Part shown: positions 22,096 through 32,678 of the stretch, one piece after another
How positions within the stretch are numbered: position 1 is the first letter of the stretch
How the letters are laid out: each line of letters starts with the position of its first letter
Source: Vitellaria paradoxa
Taxonomy: Eukaryota; Streptophyta; Magnoliopsida; Ericales; Sapotaceae
Reading direction: 5' to 3'
NCBI GenBank assembly: GCA_019916065.1
Contig: CM034233.1
Coordinates: 53,871,947 to 53,935,946 of the forward strand
Length of the DNA: 64,000 nt
The notes under the pieces: model-generated
The model's database searches: none
What the model was told of the DNA's origin: nothing
What the model saw: only the letters and a program-made list of their open reading frames with translations
Translations under genes and position numbers: made by a program

Positions 22096-22349
22096 ACTTT
22101 TCTCATCGTCCCTTTTGATACATTACACACATCTATTAAGGCTTCAGAATGTTCAACTGGAGTCATTAGGGGTATCACCTCGTCAAGATCATCCTGTTGA
22201 ACAAAAGAGTAGGAGTTAGTATCATCAATTATTACATTTATTGATTCCATCACAGTGTTAGTTTTTAAGTTAAAAACTCTGAAAGCACGACTGTTAGTGG
22301 AATAGCCTAGGAAGATTCCTTCATTGCTTCGGAAGTCAAACTTACCAAG

Positions 22350-23042
22350 TTATTCTCTATCCCTAAGGATAAAGCACTTACTCCCAAAAACTCGAAAATA
22401 CTTCACACTAGGCCTCTTACCGTTCCATAGTTCATAGGGGGTCTGTTTTGTTCCAGGTCTGAGATATACCCTATTTACTATGTAGCAAGCAATGTTAACT
22501 GCTTTTGCCCAAAACTTCGTTGGCAGTGATCTTCCATGAAGCAGTACTCGAGCCATCTCTTGAAGTACTCTATTCTTTCTTTCAACGACACCATTTTGTT
22601 GTGGAGCTTTCGGTTCTGAGAATTCATGCTTTATTCCATTTGCATCACAGAAATCGCTGTATGATGAATTCTCGAACTCCTTTCTATGATCTGTCCTGAT
22701 TTTCGTAATGCATCCAATCCTTCTTTGTTTTTCCTGTTGCAGTCTCAAACACAAGTTTCTAAAAGAGTCAAAAGTATTAGATTTTTCAGTAAGAGATTCA
22801 ACCTATGTGAAACGCGTGTAATCATCAACAGCAACAAATATGTATTTCTTTCTGCCTAAACTTTCAGTGCGTATGGGTCCGATTAAATCTATGTGAACTA
22901 AGTCAAGAGGCTCCTTAGTTTTCAAACTTTGACCCTTTTTATGTGCAGTTTTAATCTGTTTGCCCATTTGATAAGGCCCACACACACCCTTGTGGTTTTT
23001 TCCCAATTTTGGTAGACCTCTAACTAACTTAGACTTAGACAA
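22350..23042 (-). pseudogene. copia integrase (copia a)
   Basis: In minus-strand order: the zinc-binding end (GVCGPYQMGKQ; the His pair lies upstream in HQRLGHIN), the core with LVHIDLIGPIRTESLG, RTDHRKEFENSSYSDFC and PQQNGVVERKNR, then NRVYLRPGTKQTPYELW and FRVFGSKCFIL. The three catalytic acidic residues (Asp, Asp, Glu) are all present. Frame breaks occur near 22755-22802. 22041-22253 carries the poorly conserved linker to RT. It lies in frame with the protease ORF. Confidence 0.9.
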
Positions 23043-23084
23043 TTGATTGAGTGCCTTAAAATTAATGTGTCCAAGTCTTTGGTG

Positions 23085-23567
23085 CTAGAGGTCTGACTCA
23101 ATCAAACTTGCAGAATTGCACATTAGACCTTTAGAATTGGATACACCATAACAGTTATCAATAGTGCGAATGCCAGTTAAAATAGTATTTCCATAAGAAT
23201 CAACGATTTTGCAATCAAATTTTGAAAAATGAACAACAAGTTTGGCATCGCAAAACTGACTCATGCTAATCAAATTAGCCAGTAAACCTTCAACATACAA
23301 TACATCCTTCAAACATTCTAACCCTGTGGTTTTTATGTTTCCCTTGCCCAAAACACTGGATGTACTACCATTACCAAAAGTTACAACACCTCCTTCAAAA
23401 TTTTGAAAATTAGAAAATAAACTTTTATTTCCACTCATATGTTGAGAGCAACCACTGTCAAGATACCACATGTTAGAGTTTAAAGCTTTTAAGGCTGTGT
23501 AAACTAAAAAGCAATTTAAATCAGATTTTCGTACCCAAGTAGTTCTGGTTTTCCAAGTTTTACTCAC
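23085..23567 (-). pseudogene. copia protease and GAG-pre-integrase segment (copia a)
   Basis: Reads RKSDLNCFLVYTALK, then MWYLDSGCSQHMSGN with the Asp-Ser-Gly active site, FGNGSTSSVLGKGNI and LKDVLYVEGLLANLISMSQ. It then leads into the pre-integrase HQRLGHIN across a TAG that replaces a Trp codon (23085-23087). It lies between gag and integrase. It is in a different frame from gag, because of frameshifts at 23570-24020. Confidence 0.9.
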
Positions 23568-24022
23568 AACCTTATTTTTGAAAATCGATTGTTAACAGAT
23601 TGTTTTTGTGTTTTAGGATCAGCTTTCTGAAAACGAGGTGTTTTTGAATAAAAAGAGTTTTTAGTTGTCCTATTCAAATGAAACTTAAAATCAAAAGGGG
23701 GATCAAAGTTGCTCAACACATTAAACCTGTTGTAAAAGCATTTAGTATGATTTTGGTGATTTAGATTTACAGGTCTTCTTTGATTTACATAGGTTATGGG
23801 TAATCCATAAAACTTATGACAGTTAGGTCTTATGTGTCCAGGAATACCATAGTGATGACAGACAGGGACGCATTTTCTTTGAGGTGTGAAAGGCGTACCT
23901 TGGAATTTCTGAGACTTTTGTGTAGGCTGTTTACCTTTTAGGTGCTTGAATGGTTAAGCACGTGATTTCCCATCTTTGATTGTAGCAGACTTTGAAGGCT
24001 GAAACTTGATTACTTTGATCCT

Positions 24023-25537
24023 TTAACTGCTAGTAGATGCATCTTCTGTGGTCTGCTTCTCTCCAGTGTATCCAAGTCCACTTTTATCTTTTGGACTTTT
24101 TTGAATTACCAGTATGTCATCTAGTTTGGAGGAAGTGGAATTCATCTTGGACTGCAAAGATTGCATCTTCCCATGTGCCTCTTTAACATTTTTTTCTCTT
24201 TGTTCCAACTTGTTCTTAAGTGTTGCTATCAATTCCTCTTGAGAATTTTTGCTTGCTTCAAATGCTTCAAACTTTGTTTGTAATTCCTCTAGGGCAACCT
24301 TCAAATTGTCTCTTTCCCTCTTTAACATCTTGTTCTTCACTGTCAACTTCTCGTTTTGCTTGTAGAACCTTCTACAGTCTTGATACACTTGTTCATAGGC
24401 ATCATGAATGTCCACTTCATCATTGTCATCCTCAAGTTCTGATTCCGCTTCTGAAGAGTCTTCCTTTGAGTTCTTAAAACCAGATGAGTCTTTAGAACTT
24501 ATAGATCCCGTGCTCTTTGCCATGAAAGCTGTGAAATTTTCTGGGTAATCTTCTGAAGATGATGAGGTACTTGATTCATCTGTATCATCCAGGGTAGCAT
24601 TTAAAACCTTATTCTTGTTTTTGTTATTCCCACAGTCTTGAGCAATATGTTCGTACCCTTGGCATTCATAGCACTTCACCCCTTTAAATTTATTCTCCTT
24701 CTTTTTGACATCAGAAGACTTCTCACCCTTTGATTTTTCATTATTCTTGGCCTTTTCAAGTTTCCCTCATTTCTTCTTGAAAAACTTTCTAATCTTCTTC
24801 GTATACAGTGCTATTTTTTCCATAGAAAGGATTGAATCATCACTAGAAGAGGAGTCATTTTCTTTAACCGATTTCAGGGCAACACCCTTCATCTTCTTCA
24901 ATTTTATCATATTAGCCTCATACGTCTGTCGAGAGCCAACCAAGTCTTCTACTCTCATGGAATCCACATCCCTAGCTTCATCTATAGCTGTAACCTTAGC
25001 TTGAAAGGACATAGGAAGGGATCGGAGAATCTTACTCACAATCTTTCGATTTAGAATAGGTTCTCCTAGGTTGAAGCTTGTATTGACGATGTCACTGAGC
25101 TTCGCATAAAAGTTATCAAAACCTTCGTCTTTAGACATCTTCAAGTTTTCAAATTCTGAGGTTATCTTCTAGAGCTTGGACTTTTTGACTGTAGAGTTAC
25201 CTTCATGAGTTAATTTGAGAATCTTCCAAGCTTCTTTAGCAATTTCACAACTTGAAATTTACTCATTAGCAAAGACTACACAGAAAATAGAACTCAAGGC
25301 TTTGTAGTTCCATTCTGCCTTTTCCTGCTCATTCCTAGTCCACAAATCTATAGGCTTTTCAACTGTTACATTGTCGACAAAATGAGTTGGTTTTACCCAA
25401 CCATTTTCAATGGCTAGCCAAACATTGACGTTTAATGAGATTAGATGAGCTCTCATTTGAACCTTCCAGTACGCATAGTTGCTGCCATCAAATCATGCGG
25501 GTCTAGTACTCAAACCACCTTCTCTAGGAGGATCTAT
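24023..25537 (-). pseudogene. copia gag (copia a), start codon lost
   Basis: The frame aligns with the intact gag of copia 1. Its start reads ATA at 25537 (then DPPREGG), so the ATG has mutated by one transition, and TGG-to-stop changes follow (for example near 25497). Segments visible in one frame are QMRAHLISLNVNVW-like N-terminal sequence, KILRSLPMSFQAKVTAIDEA, KKMKGVALKSV, the zinc knuckle CYECQGYEHIAQDC, a Ser/Glu-rich acidic stretch and a long coiled coil ending LGYTGEK. A second knuckle (CHHYGIPGHIRPNC, first Cys pair damaged) lies at about 23840-23870. Confidence 0.9.
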
Positions 25538-25579
25538 CAGCAAATACCAAGATCACATTTTGTTCTCGAAAATGCACCT

Positions 25580-25591
25580 GCTCTGATACCA
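25580..25591 (-). other. primer binding site, tRNA-iMet type, copia a
   Basis: Minus strand TGGTATCAGAGC, two bases after the 5' LTR end. Intact. Confidence 0.9.
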
Positions 25592-25593
25592 AT

Positions 25594-26387
25594 TGAAAAT
25601 TTGTAATTTGTTGGTAATGATCCCAATCAATCAACCACAAACAAGAATAACAGAAGGTGAGATAAATGAAACGAGGAAACCCACGAAGGGAAACCTCAAA
25701 CAAAACTTTTACTAAAATCAAATGTTGGTTACAAACTCAACCTCCCGATAGATCGACTCCTCGACTCTATACTATGTTGACGTTTGCTCGACTCCTCGAT
25801 TCACCAACACCTTTAGCAAAAGCCCTTCAACTCCTCGAAGGCACAACACCAAATCCTCGACAAACTCACGTGCTAAATCCTCAGCTCCTCCAACGATTTG
25901 AACTCCTTCGAACCACAAAGACATAAGTAAGCTTGGCTAAGCAATTGAGAGAACGTTATGCTTTTCTAGCTCACAAACTTGATGTATATTCTCTCTCTGT
26001 TTATCCCTAGAGTAGTCCAGAATATATATATAGAAAATCTGGGACGATTAGGCCAGAATAGTGCTACCGCGGGAAGGGCACACCCACGGTCATTCCGCGG
26101 CCTTCCTGCGAATCAGTGTGGTGATCCCGCGCGGCCAAATCTTAGAATCCACCTCTCAGCTTTATCCCGTGGCAAACTGTGGCCTTCCTGCGGGCTTCCT
26201 GCGTAAATCAGTGCCTGGCGCTTGTTTGACTTCTTCAGGACTTCCAGCCATTTTGGAAATAGTTTCTCTGAGGCCTTTTAGAATTCTATTCGACTTAAGA
26301 CTCTAGTGCCTTAGCCTACACTAAATCTAAAGTACAAATACTTCTATTTGATCATGGATTGCCAATTTATAATAGTTGGTTTTAACA
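25594..26387 (-). repeat. copia a 5' LTR
   Basis: Pairs with 16695-17501, with several indels (794 versus 807 bases). The copies are more diverged than the copia 1 LTRs, so this insertion is older. TATA-like (TATATATATA) near 26025-26034. Confidence 0.9.
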
Positions 26388-26842
26388 AGCACAAATAAGA
26401 ACAAAGCACAAATTAAACCAAGCATGCACCCATTATTCAAGCCACTTAAGGCATCACCCAATACATCCCCCCCAACTTAGATTCTACAATACTCCCAACA
26501 ACAACAAATATATATATAAAGTACCAATTGAAAGTGTAAAACTAAATAAAAGGGAGAGGAAGGATATTACCTCAAGGCTTCCTTATTTGAAGAAAATAAA
26601 AGAACTTAAGAAATTTATTCATTTGAATCAAACTGTATTAAAAGAAAAATAAAACTTCTACGAGAGAAAATGTTAGAATAAACAAATCAAAGTATGAAAA
26701 TTTAATCTAGGTGAAAAGATAACAAAAATGAATAAATAAAATCTAATCTACTAATATACAAGAGTTAATGCAAAAATATACTATCCAACTCCTAATCTTT
26801 CCCAAGCCTCACCAAACAGCTTTAGGAGTGAAATATTCTCCT
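26388..26842 (-). other. interior piece of TR-GAG b between the two copia insertions
   Basis: Aligns in reverse with about 50225-50645 of TR-GAG p, including the TTAAGTTGGGGGG-like run (26466-26477) and the GTGATGCCTTAAG segment. It is noncoding. It ends in CTCCT (26838-26842), the left target duplication of copia c. Confidence 0.75.
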
Positions 26843-26961
26843 TGTTGGTTAATATAGAAAGAAAAATCCTAGGACATTTTCCTGCGCTCCATTCCCCATT
26901 ATAACTGTATATCTACCCACTGGGACCCGATGATAATCTACATATCCAGCTCAATCCTTTG
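26843..26961 (-). pseudogene. copia c protease scrap and left terminus
   Basis: Minus strand reads HRVPVGRYTVIMGNGAQENV, the part of copia protease that lies after the active site. The Asp-Ser-Gly segment itself is missing. About 30 bases of pyrimidine-rich sequence follow, ending ...CCAACA at the element boundary, which may be the last bases of a lost LTR. Confidence 0.55.
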
Positions 26962-27876
26962 CTACATGTTTGGTTGTTCCTGAGCCTTCTTCGGATCGTT
27001 ACACTCAAAAGCGAAGTGACCCTTGCGACCACAATTATAGCATTTGAGCTTAGATTTGTCTTTCTTTCCACCACGCTTACCTCTACGGTGCTTGGTTCCC
27101 TTGCCAACTTGAGGCGCAAGATTTTGGAGTTTGCCTTGTCCTGCTTCCTTTTGTTGTCCTTTATGCTGCGCTCTCTTTCGCTTACATTGTCCAACCTGAG
27201 CGACAAGTGTAGCACCACGGTTTGCATCCTTGTGCTCCGCTTCAAGCTCAAGGTGATGTGAGACATCATCAAAAGTTTTGATGCTCTTATTGTGAAGCAC
27301 AAGTTTCACCTGACTCCATGGATTCTTGGGTAAAGACCTAAGAACCACCAAAATCTGCTACTTTTCAGTGAGATCATTGCCTGCAGCCTTCATATCTCTA
27401 ATCATGGCAGACACCACCCTAAGGTGCTTTGCCATGGTGTGTTTGGGGTCCATTGTATATTGGTTGAACCTCAAGGTTAAGGCACGTTGCCTAGTGGTAG
27501 TGGTACCACCATATTTTAGGCGCAATTGATCCCACATTTCTTTGGCAGTGGAGAATTTCTCAATGAGATCATCATGCATGCAGCTTAACAAAGTAAAACG
27601 TGCACTTCTATCTCTTTTGAACCAAGTTTGATAAGCTTGTTGGTCACGGCGATGCTGGGCTGTTGTACCTTCAGTAGGTGCAACCATGCTATTGGTTAAA
27701 TGGTCGAGCAATTCTCACTCATTAAGGAGGTACTGAACCTTCCTATGCCACATGTCATAGTTATTGCCATCAAGTTTCTCTCCCTTGTTAAATTCAGCAA
27801 TAATATTCTTTGAGGCCATTTCACTTTTGATGGTAGTGGTTTGTCCATTTATCTTGATAGGACACTTTATGGTCAT
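26962..27876 (-). pseudogene. copia c gag, inverted relative to pol
   Basis: ATG at 27876 (MTIKCPIKING) opens one frame followed to 26962 with stops near 27715 and 27358. It has EKLDGNNYDMWHRKVQYLL, the gag core (FTLLSCMHDDLIEKFSTAKEM-type sequence, then TMAKHLRVVSAMIRDM), a basic stretch, and the zinc knuckle CYNCGRKGHFAFEC (C-x2-C-x4-H-x4-C). This is a different copia lineage from copia 1 and a. Three to four bases upstream of the start codon, plus-strand pol begins. Confidence 0.85.
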
Positions 27877-27880
27877 AGTA

Positions 27881-28846
27881 GTTTAAGAGATGAGCTTTTT
27901 ACACTGGATTTGGATATGGATTTTTATAATAATTTAACTTTTGTTACATCTTCTTCTTCTGATGTTGTATCTGATTCTATTAAATAGCATGCTAGACTGG
28001 GTCACATAGGGCAAGAAAAGATGGCTAGATTAGCTAGAGAAGGGCTTTTGGGCTCTCTCACTAAAGTAAGCCAACCTATTTGTGAACCTTGTTTGGCTGG
28101 AAAGTCATCTAGAAAGCCTTTTGGTAAGGCTGATAGGGCCAGTCATCCTTTAAAGCTAGTTCATTTAGATATTTTGTGGACCAATGAATGTGAAGGCACA
28201 ACATGGCGCATCCTATTTTATTACATTTATAGATGATTTCTCATGTTTTGGCTCAGTATATCTGTTAGCTCACCGTTTTGAAGCTTTGGATTGTTTCAAA
28301 CGCTTCATAACTGAGGTTGAGAATCAAAAAGAAAGGAACTTAAAAGTCTTTCATACTGATAGAGGCCGAGAATATTTTTCTGATCAGTTCAAAGGATTAT
28401 GTGAGGAAAAAAGGATATGCAGACAATTAACGATTCCAAGTACTCCACAACAAAATGGTGTTGCAGAAAGACGGAATCGTACTCTTTTGGATATGGTTAG
28501 GTCAATGATGGCACAGGCAAATCTCCCGATAAGTTTCTAGGGAGATGCTCTCTTAACTGCTGCCTACATACTTAATCGAGTGCCTTCAAAGTCAGTTCCT
28601 TCCACTCCATATGAGTTATGGAATGATGGAAAGCCTAATCTAGAAGGCTTACATCCATGGGGCTCTGCGGGTTATGTTCACAATACTTCCCATAAGTATG
28701 GGAAGTTGGGCCTAAGAGCTAATAAGGGTGTTTTCTTAAGATACTCTAAACACTCGAAAGGCTACGTTATGTACGGTGAACACCCAGATGGAGGAATGAC
28801 TGAGATAGAGTCACGCGATGTGGATTTTCTTAAAAATGATTTTTGA
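27881..28846 (+). pseudogene. copia c integrase, plus strand
   Basis: Opens with the end of the pre-integrase segment (FTLDLDMDFYNN), a stop at the Trp before HARLGHIGQEKMARL, and the zinc-binding CEPCLAGKSSRKPFG. The core has LKLVHLDI, FHTDRGREYFSDQF and PQQNGVAERRNRTLLDM, so all three catalytic acidic residues are there. The C-terminal part has TPYELWNDGKPNLEG and MYGEHPDGGMTEIES. There is a frameshift near 28190-28230, a TAG for Trp at 28538-28540 and a stop at 28844-28846. Linker sequence fills 28847-29089. Confidence 0.88.
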
Positions 28847-29089
28847 AGTATTGGTGAAGTTAAAGAGGATCTTGAACTCTATGAGTTAGAAGAATCTCAA
28901 GAAGATGTACCTTTATCTCATAGGCTAGATGAGGCGTCACAGCCTCATCCTATGGTTACTAGAGATAGTGGGAGCATTTCCTTACCTAGTGGAAGTATGC
29001 CACTAGGAGACTCTCATGATTCACAATTACGTAGAAGCAGTCATGGAATAGTTCCTCGACGACACTTTGAGATTTAAGGAGAGTCCTTC

Positions 29090-29956
29090 ATGACTGCCTT
29101 TGTGGATGCTAATGAGCCAGCTTCCTATGAGGAAGCTGTGAATTCACTTGCATCTGAAAAATGGATAGCTGCTATTAAAGAAGAGATGACCTCAATGGCT
29201 AAGAATCATGTATGGGAGTTAGTTGACCTTCCACCTAAGCGCAACGCCATCAGTAACAAGTGGGTTCTGAAGGTCAAGCGTAAAGCGGATGGGTCAATTG
29301 ATAGATACAAGGCCCGACTCATGGCGAAAGGCTATACCCAAAAGGAAGGCATAGATTATGAGGAGACATTCTCTCCTGTGGTGAGATTTGCCTCCATTCG
29401 CCTCCTTCTAGCTATTGTCGCACATTTAGATTTGGAATTGTTCCAAATAGATGTGAAGACAACATTTCTCAATGGAAAACTAGACGAGGAGATCTATATG
29501 GATCAACCAAAAAGATTTCAGGTTGAAGGACAAGAGCACAAGGTTTGTCGCTTAAAGTGTTCTATTTACGACCTGAAACAATCGTCTAGACAATGGTACA
29601 TTCGATTTCATCAAGCCATTCTTTCTGTGGGATTTATGATGATTGAAGAAGACCATTATGTGTATGTCAAAAGAGAAAAAGATAAGTTTCTTATTATCTC
29701 ACTTTATGTGGATGACATTTTACTAGCTGGAAATAACATGGAGATGATTGTCGCCACTAAGAAGTGGTTGTCCTCCACATTTGAGATGAAGGACATGGGT
29801 CAAGCACATTATGTGCTTGGAGTTAAGATCTCCAGAGATCACTCTAAGAAACTTCTTAGTATGTCTCAGGAGACTTACATAAAGAAGATCCTAGAACAAT
29901 TTCGTATGCACCATTCAAAACCTATACACTCCAATGGAGAAGGGTTAAACTCTTAG
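29090..29956 (+). pseudogene. copia c reverse transcriptase
   Basis: A long open stretch (288 codons): PASYEEAVNSLASEKWIAAI, YKARLMAKGYTQKEGIDY, FSPVVRFASIRLLLAI, LFQIDVKTTFLNGKLDEEIY, QSSRQWYIRF, the active site YVDDILLAGN and MKDMGQAHYVLGVKIS. It has no internal stop up to 29954, where a small deletion shifts the frame before RNase H. The best preserved part of copia c. Confidence 0.92.
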
Positions 29957-29996
29957 CATTGATCAGTGTCCTAGAACAGAGGAAGAGAGGAAGAAA

Positions 29997-30677
29997 ATGG
30001 CCAATGTTCCATACGCTAGTGCAATTGGTAGTCTGATGTATGCTATGATGTGTACTCGACTTGACATATGTTTTGCTGTTGGTATAGTTAGCCGATACCA
30101 GAGTAATCCTGGAACTACCCATTGGGTTGCAGTTAAAAGAATATTTAGATATTTGCGAGGGACTGCAGACTTTGCTTTATGCTATGAAGGTGGCAGTATG
30201 AAATTAGCTGGGTATAGTGATGCAGACGGATCTGCTGACAGAGATGAGCGCAAATCCACATCAGGTTATGCTTTCATACTTGGAGGAGGAGCCATTTCAT
30301 GGTGTAGTAAGAAACAACAATGTGTTTCTTTATCCACCATGGAGTCAGAGTATATTGCGTGCACTGCTGCTGTGCAAGAGACTTTATGGTTGAGGAGATT
30401 CTTGTAGAGCTTGAATATTACAGGGCTCTTGGACGAGGCTATGGTGGTTCATTGTGATAACACAGCTGCTATAGCTTTTGCAAAAGATCCAAAATACCAT
30501 GGTAGATCCAAGCATATTGATACTCATTACCATTTCATTAGAGACATTGTTGCGCAAGGTCAGGTTATCCTAAAGTATGTCCCCACCATTGACATGGTTG
30601 CTGATCCCATGACTAAACCCATATCAAGAGATATTTTTTGTAGACATGTTATGGTCTTGGGTTTATGTAGGGTTTGA
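29997..30677 (+). pseudogene. copia c RNase H
   Basis: Reads SAIGSLMYAMMCTRLDICFA (end of the RT connection), GYSDADGSADRDERKST, STMESEYIACTAAVQE, a TAG at 30405-30407, then HCDNTAAIAFAKDPKYHG, KHIDTHYHFIRDIV and ADPMTKPISRDIF. Catalytic Asp, Glu and Asp are present. The domain ends at TGA 30675-30677, the natural end of copia pol. Confidence 0.9.
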
Positions 30678-31732
30678 CATTTTTGTATGATGGACATTTT
30701 TTTATGCATTAATAAAATATGTTTTTGATTGCATATTATTTTGTTTAATTAGTGCACATATCTAGTCATATGAGTAAGTCACTAGGTTTTGGTCAGCCCA
30801 CTCACACGGGTGATCGCTCTGGCGCTTGAATAGCGAGTAGGATGAGACATAGATAATCACACTATGAAGTAGTGATCTCCATGGCGCTTCGAAAGCGACA
30901 AGGATTGAGTTATCATAAGTCACCTTAGCATTGAGCTAAGATGAGACTACATTAGTCGAACATGGAGTATATCCACGTCTCCATAAAACCTGAGAATAGC
31001 TGAATGTGAGGCTCATGAGAAGGCGCTATTGAGTAACTGTCTCAAGAGGCTCAAGTTAGGCGCTATGAGAAACGACTAGACTAAGATTCGTATGGTGTTA
31101 GAGTGTGACTAACCCTAAGTAGGAGCTCCACTATAGCATACACATCATACTGTATGTGCTACTAGGCGACCGTGAGAAGGAGTGACGAAATAAATCCCTT
31201 TCTTCGTCACTGTGTGAGACTTCTGGCCTATTAGTTCCATCTCATACCCTTTGGGACTTAGACTTATGTTTTGAAGTTGAGACTTGATGTTGCCACTTTA
31301 GCATGTTATCCAAGGGCCATGAATTATACGGTCCAACGGTGCATGTCTAGGAAAGTAGTCAAGTTTAAATGGACGGACGTAATGTATAAGGAAAGGTCAT
31401 TTGATACCACACTGATATTTTTTAACTCATAGCCCAGGTGATTATGTCATTATTAGTTTTTGATATAATCATGAGTGCAAATATAATGTGAGATCTAGCC
31501 TGACTCTGTATGTGTTACAAGAGGGATTAGAGGTGCTAAATCTAGTGTGATTCAATGATTTGAGGTATAAAACGAGACTTGGAGTTGTAATGTTATATTA
31601 GTGAGATGGTAACTTAATATAACATTCCTCATTTTAGATTTTCTCGTTTTGGTCGCATGATCCATTACCCGTATGAAGAGATGAATAGGATGAGTAAATT
31701 TTGGATGAGAGATATATATCCCCTATGTGTCC
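30678..31732 (+). other. noncoding 3' region of copia c
   Basis: About 1 kb between the pol stop and the PPT, with no ORF. It contains short self-complementary motifs, for example CGCTTCGAAAGCG (30885-30897) and a related GGCGCTTGAATAGCG near 30822-30836, and two GGCGCTAT copies (31021-31070). This may be structured RNA; no function assigned. Confidence 0.5.
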
Positions 31733-31742
31733 GAGTGGGAGA

Positions 31743-32320
31743 TGTTGTATTGCCCTGTGGTACGTCCACATAGGCATTGTTTGACTTAAAGAAGGACACT
31801 AGATAAGTTCTAGTGTTGGGATAATTCTATATGTATAAGAGACAAGGTTGATCTCTTATTTTGAATAGTTGAGATAATATCTAACTCTATCCCTTTAGTG
31901 GTTGAGATGAGTTAGGCATCTCACTATTATATATAGACACAAATTAGTATTGGTAAAATATACAAAATCAATATTCCTCTCTTTCCATATATTCTCTCTT
32001 GGTTTTCTCTAGGGTACCATCTTAGTCCCTAGGGTTTTGGTTCATGTGTTTTGTAGATACTTTGGTAGTATTCTATAAAAGTGAGAAAAGATCAGTTTGT
32101 AAATCTACGTATATGATAAAGGAGCTCGTAAAACAAGTGAAGATCCTAAATCAAAAGTTTTCCACATCAAAAGGTACAATGAATTTTATATTATTTTTAT
32201 ATATATGCTTTATAGTTGTGATCTACTTTCCTTGGTCTTCTCGCTATCCTTGGTTTTGTCTTTCTCAATTTCCTGTGTCCAGTGTGCATTAGATGTGAAA
32301 TTGCCATCTCTTTCTGCATG
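31743..32320 (+). repeat. copia c LTR, plus strand
   Basis: Starts TGTTGTATTGCCC after a purine tract GAGTGGGAGA (31733-31742). TATA box TATATATAG near 31931; R region near 31965. The right end is uncertain: TTTCTGCA at about 32313-32320 is followed by TGGTATCAAT, a weak PBS-like match. 32321-32451 has no recognisable content. Confidence 0.65.
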
Positions 32321-32451
32321 GTATCAATTTAATGTGATGTTTACAAAGGCAAAGATGGTGCTCAATTGGATTGTCTATTTAGAAGAAATTATAGTTGTTA
32401 TTGCTTTTCCAAAGACTAGTTCATTTAATGCAAGTAGATTCGTATATAATT

Positions 32452-32678
32452 AATGTTGTATATTTTACCAATACTAGTTTGTGTTTATATATAATAGTGA
32501 GATGCCTAACTCATCTCAACCACTAAAAGGATAGAGTTGGATATTATCTTAACTATTCAAAATAAGTGATCAACCTTATCTCTTATACATATAGAATTAT
32601 CCCAACACTAGAACTTATCTAGTGTCTTTCTTTGAGTCAAATAATGCCTATGTGGACGTACCACAGGGCCATACAACA
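32452..32678 (-). repeat. inverted partial LTR (U3 only) of copia c
   Basis: Reverse complement of 31743 to about 31968 with few changes, from TGTTGTATGGCC to TGGTAAAATATACA. Similarity stops about 30-40 bases after the TATA box, close to where transcription would start. It forms the right end of the element, next to CTCCT. Confidence 0.8.

Larger units (their letters stand above)
16695..26387 (-). mobile_element. copia a: full-layout Ty1/copia element (SIRE-like) with accessory ORF
   Basis: LTRs 16695-17501 and 25594-26387 are flanked by a perfect five-base duplication, AGCAC (16690-16694 and 26388-26392). The minus-strand order is PBS, gag, PR, INT, RT, RNase H, conserved block, promoter-like segment, accessory ORF, PPT and LTR, 9.7 kb in all. 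All domains are recognisable, but stops and frameshifts make it inactive. Removing it joins TR-GAG b interior sequence that is continuous in TR-GAG p. Confidence 0.92.
26843..32678. mobile_element. copia c: rearranged Ty1/copia element, gag inverted relative to pol
   Basis: Bounded by TGTTGG... and ...ATACAACA and a perfect duplication CTCCT (26838-26842 and 32679-32683). Joining the flanks restores sequence that aligns through the join with TR-GAG p near 50215-50225, so this is one insertion unit. Inside, gag and a protease scrap read on the minus strand (27876 to about 26870). Integrase, RT, RNase H and an LTR read on the plus strand (27881-32320). A partial LTR (U3 only) reads on the minus strand at the right end. 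Confidence 0.8.

Noticed and set aside
32313..32335. TGGTATCAATTTA as a true primer site after the copia c LTR
   Set aside because: Only the first eight bases fit the iMet site and no gag follows on the plus strand. Kept only as a hint for the LTR end.
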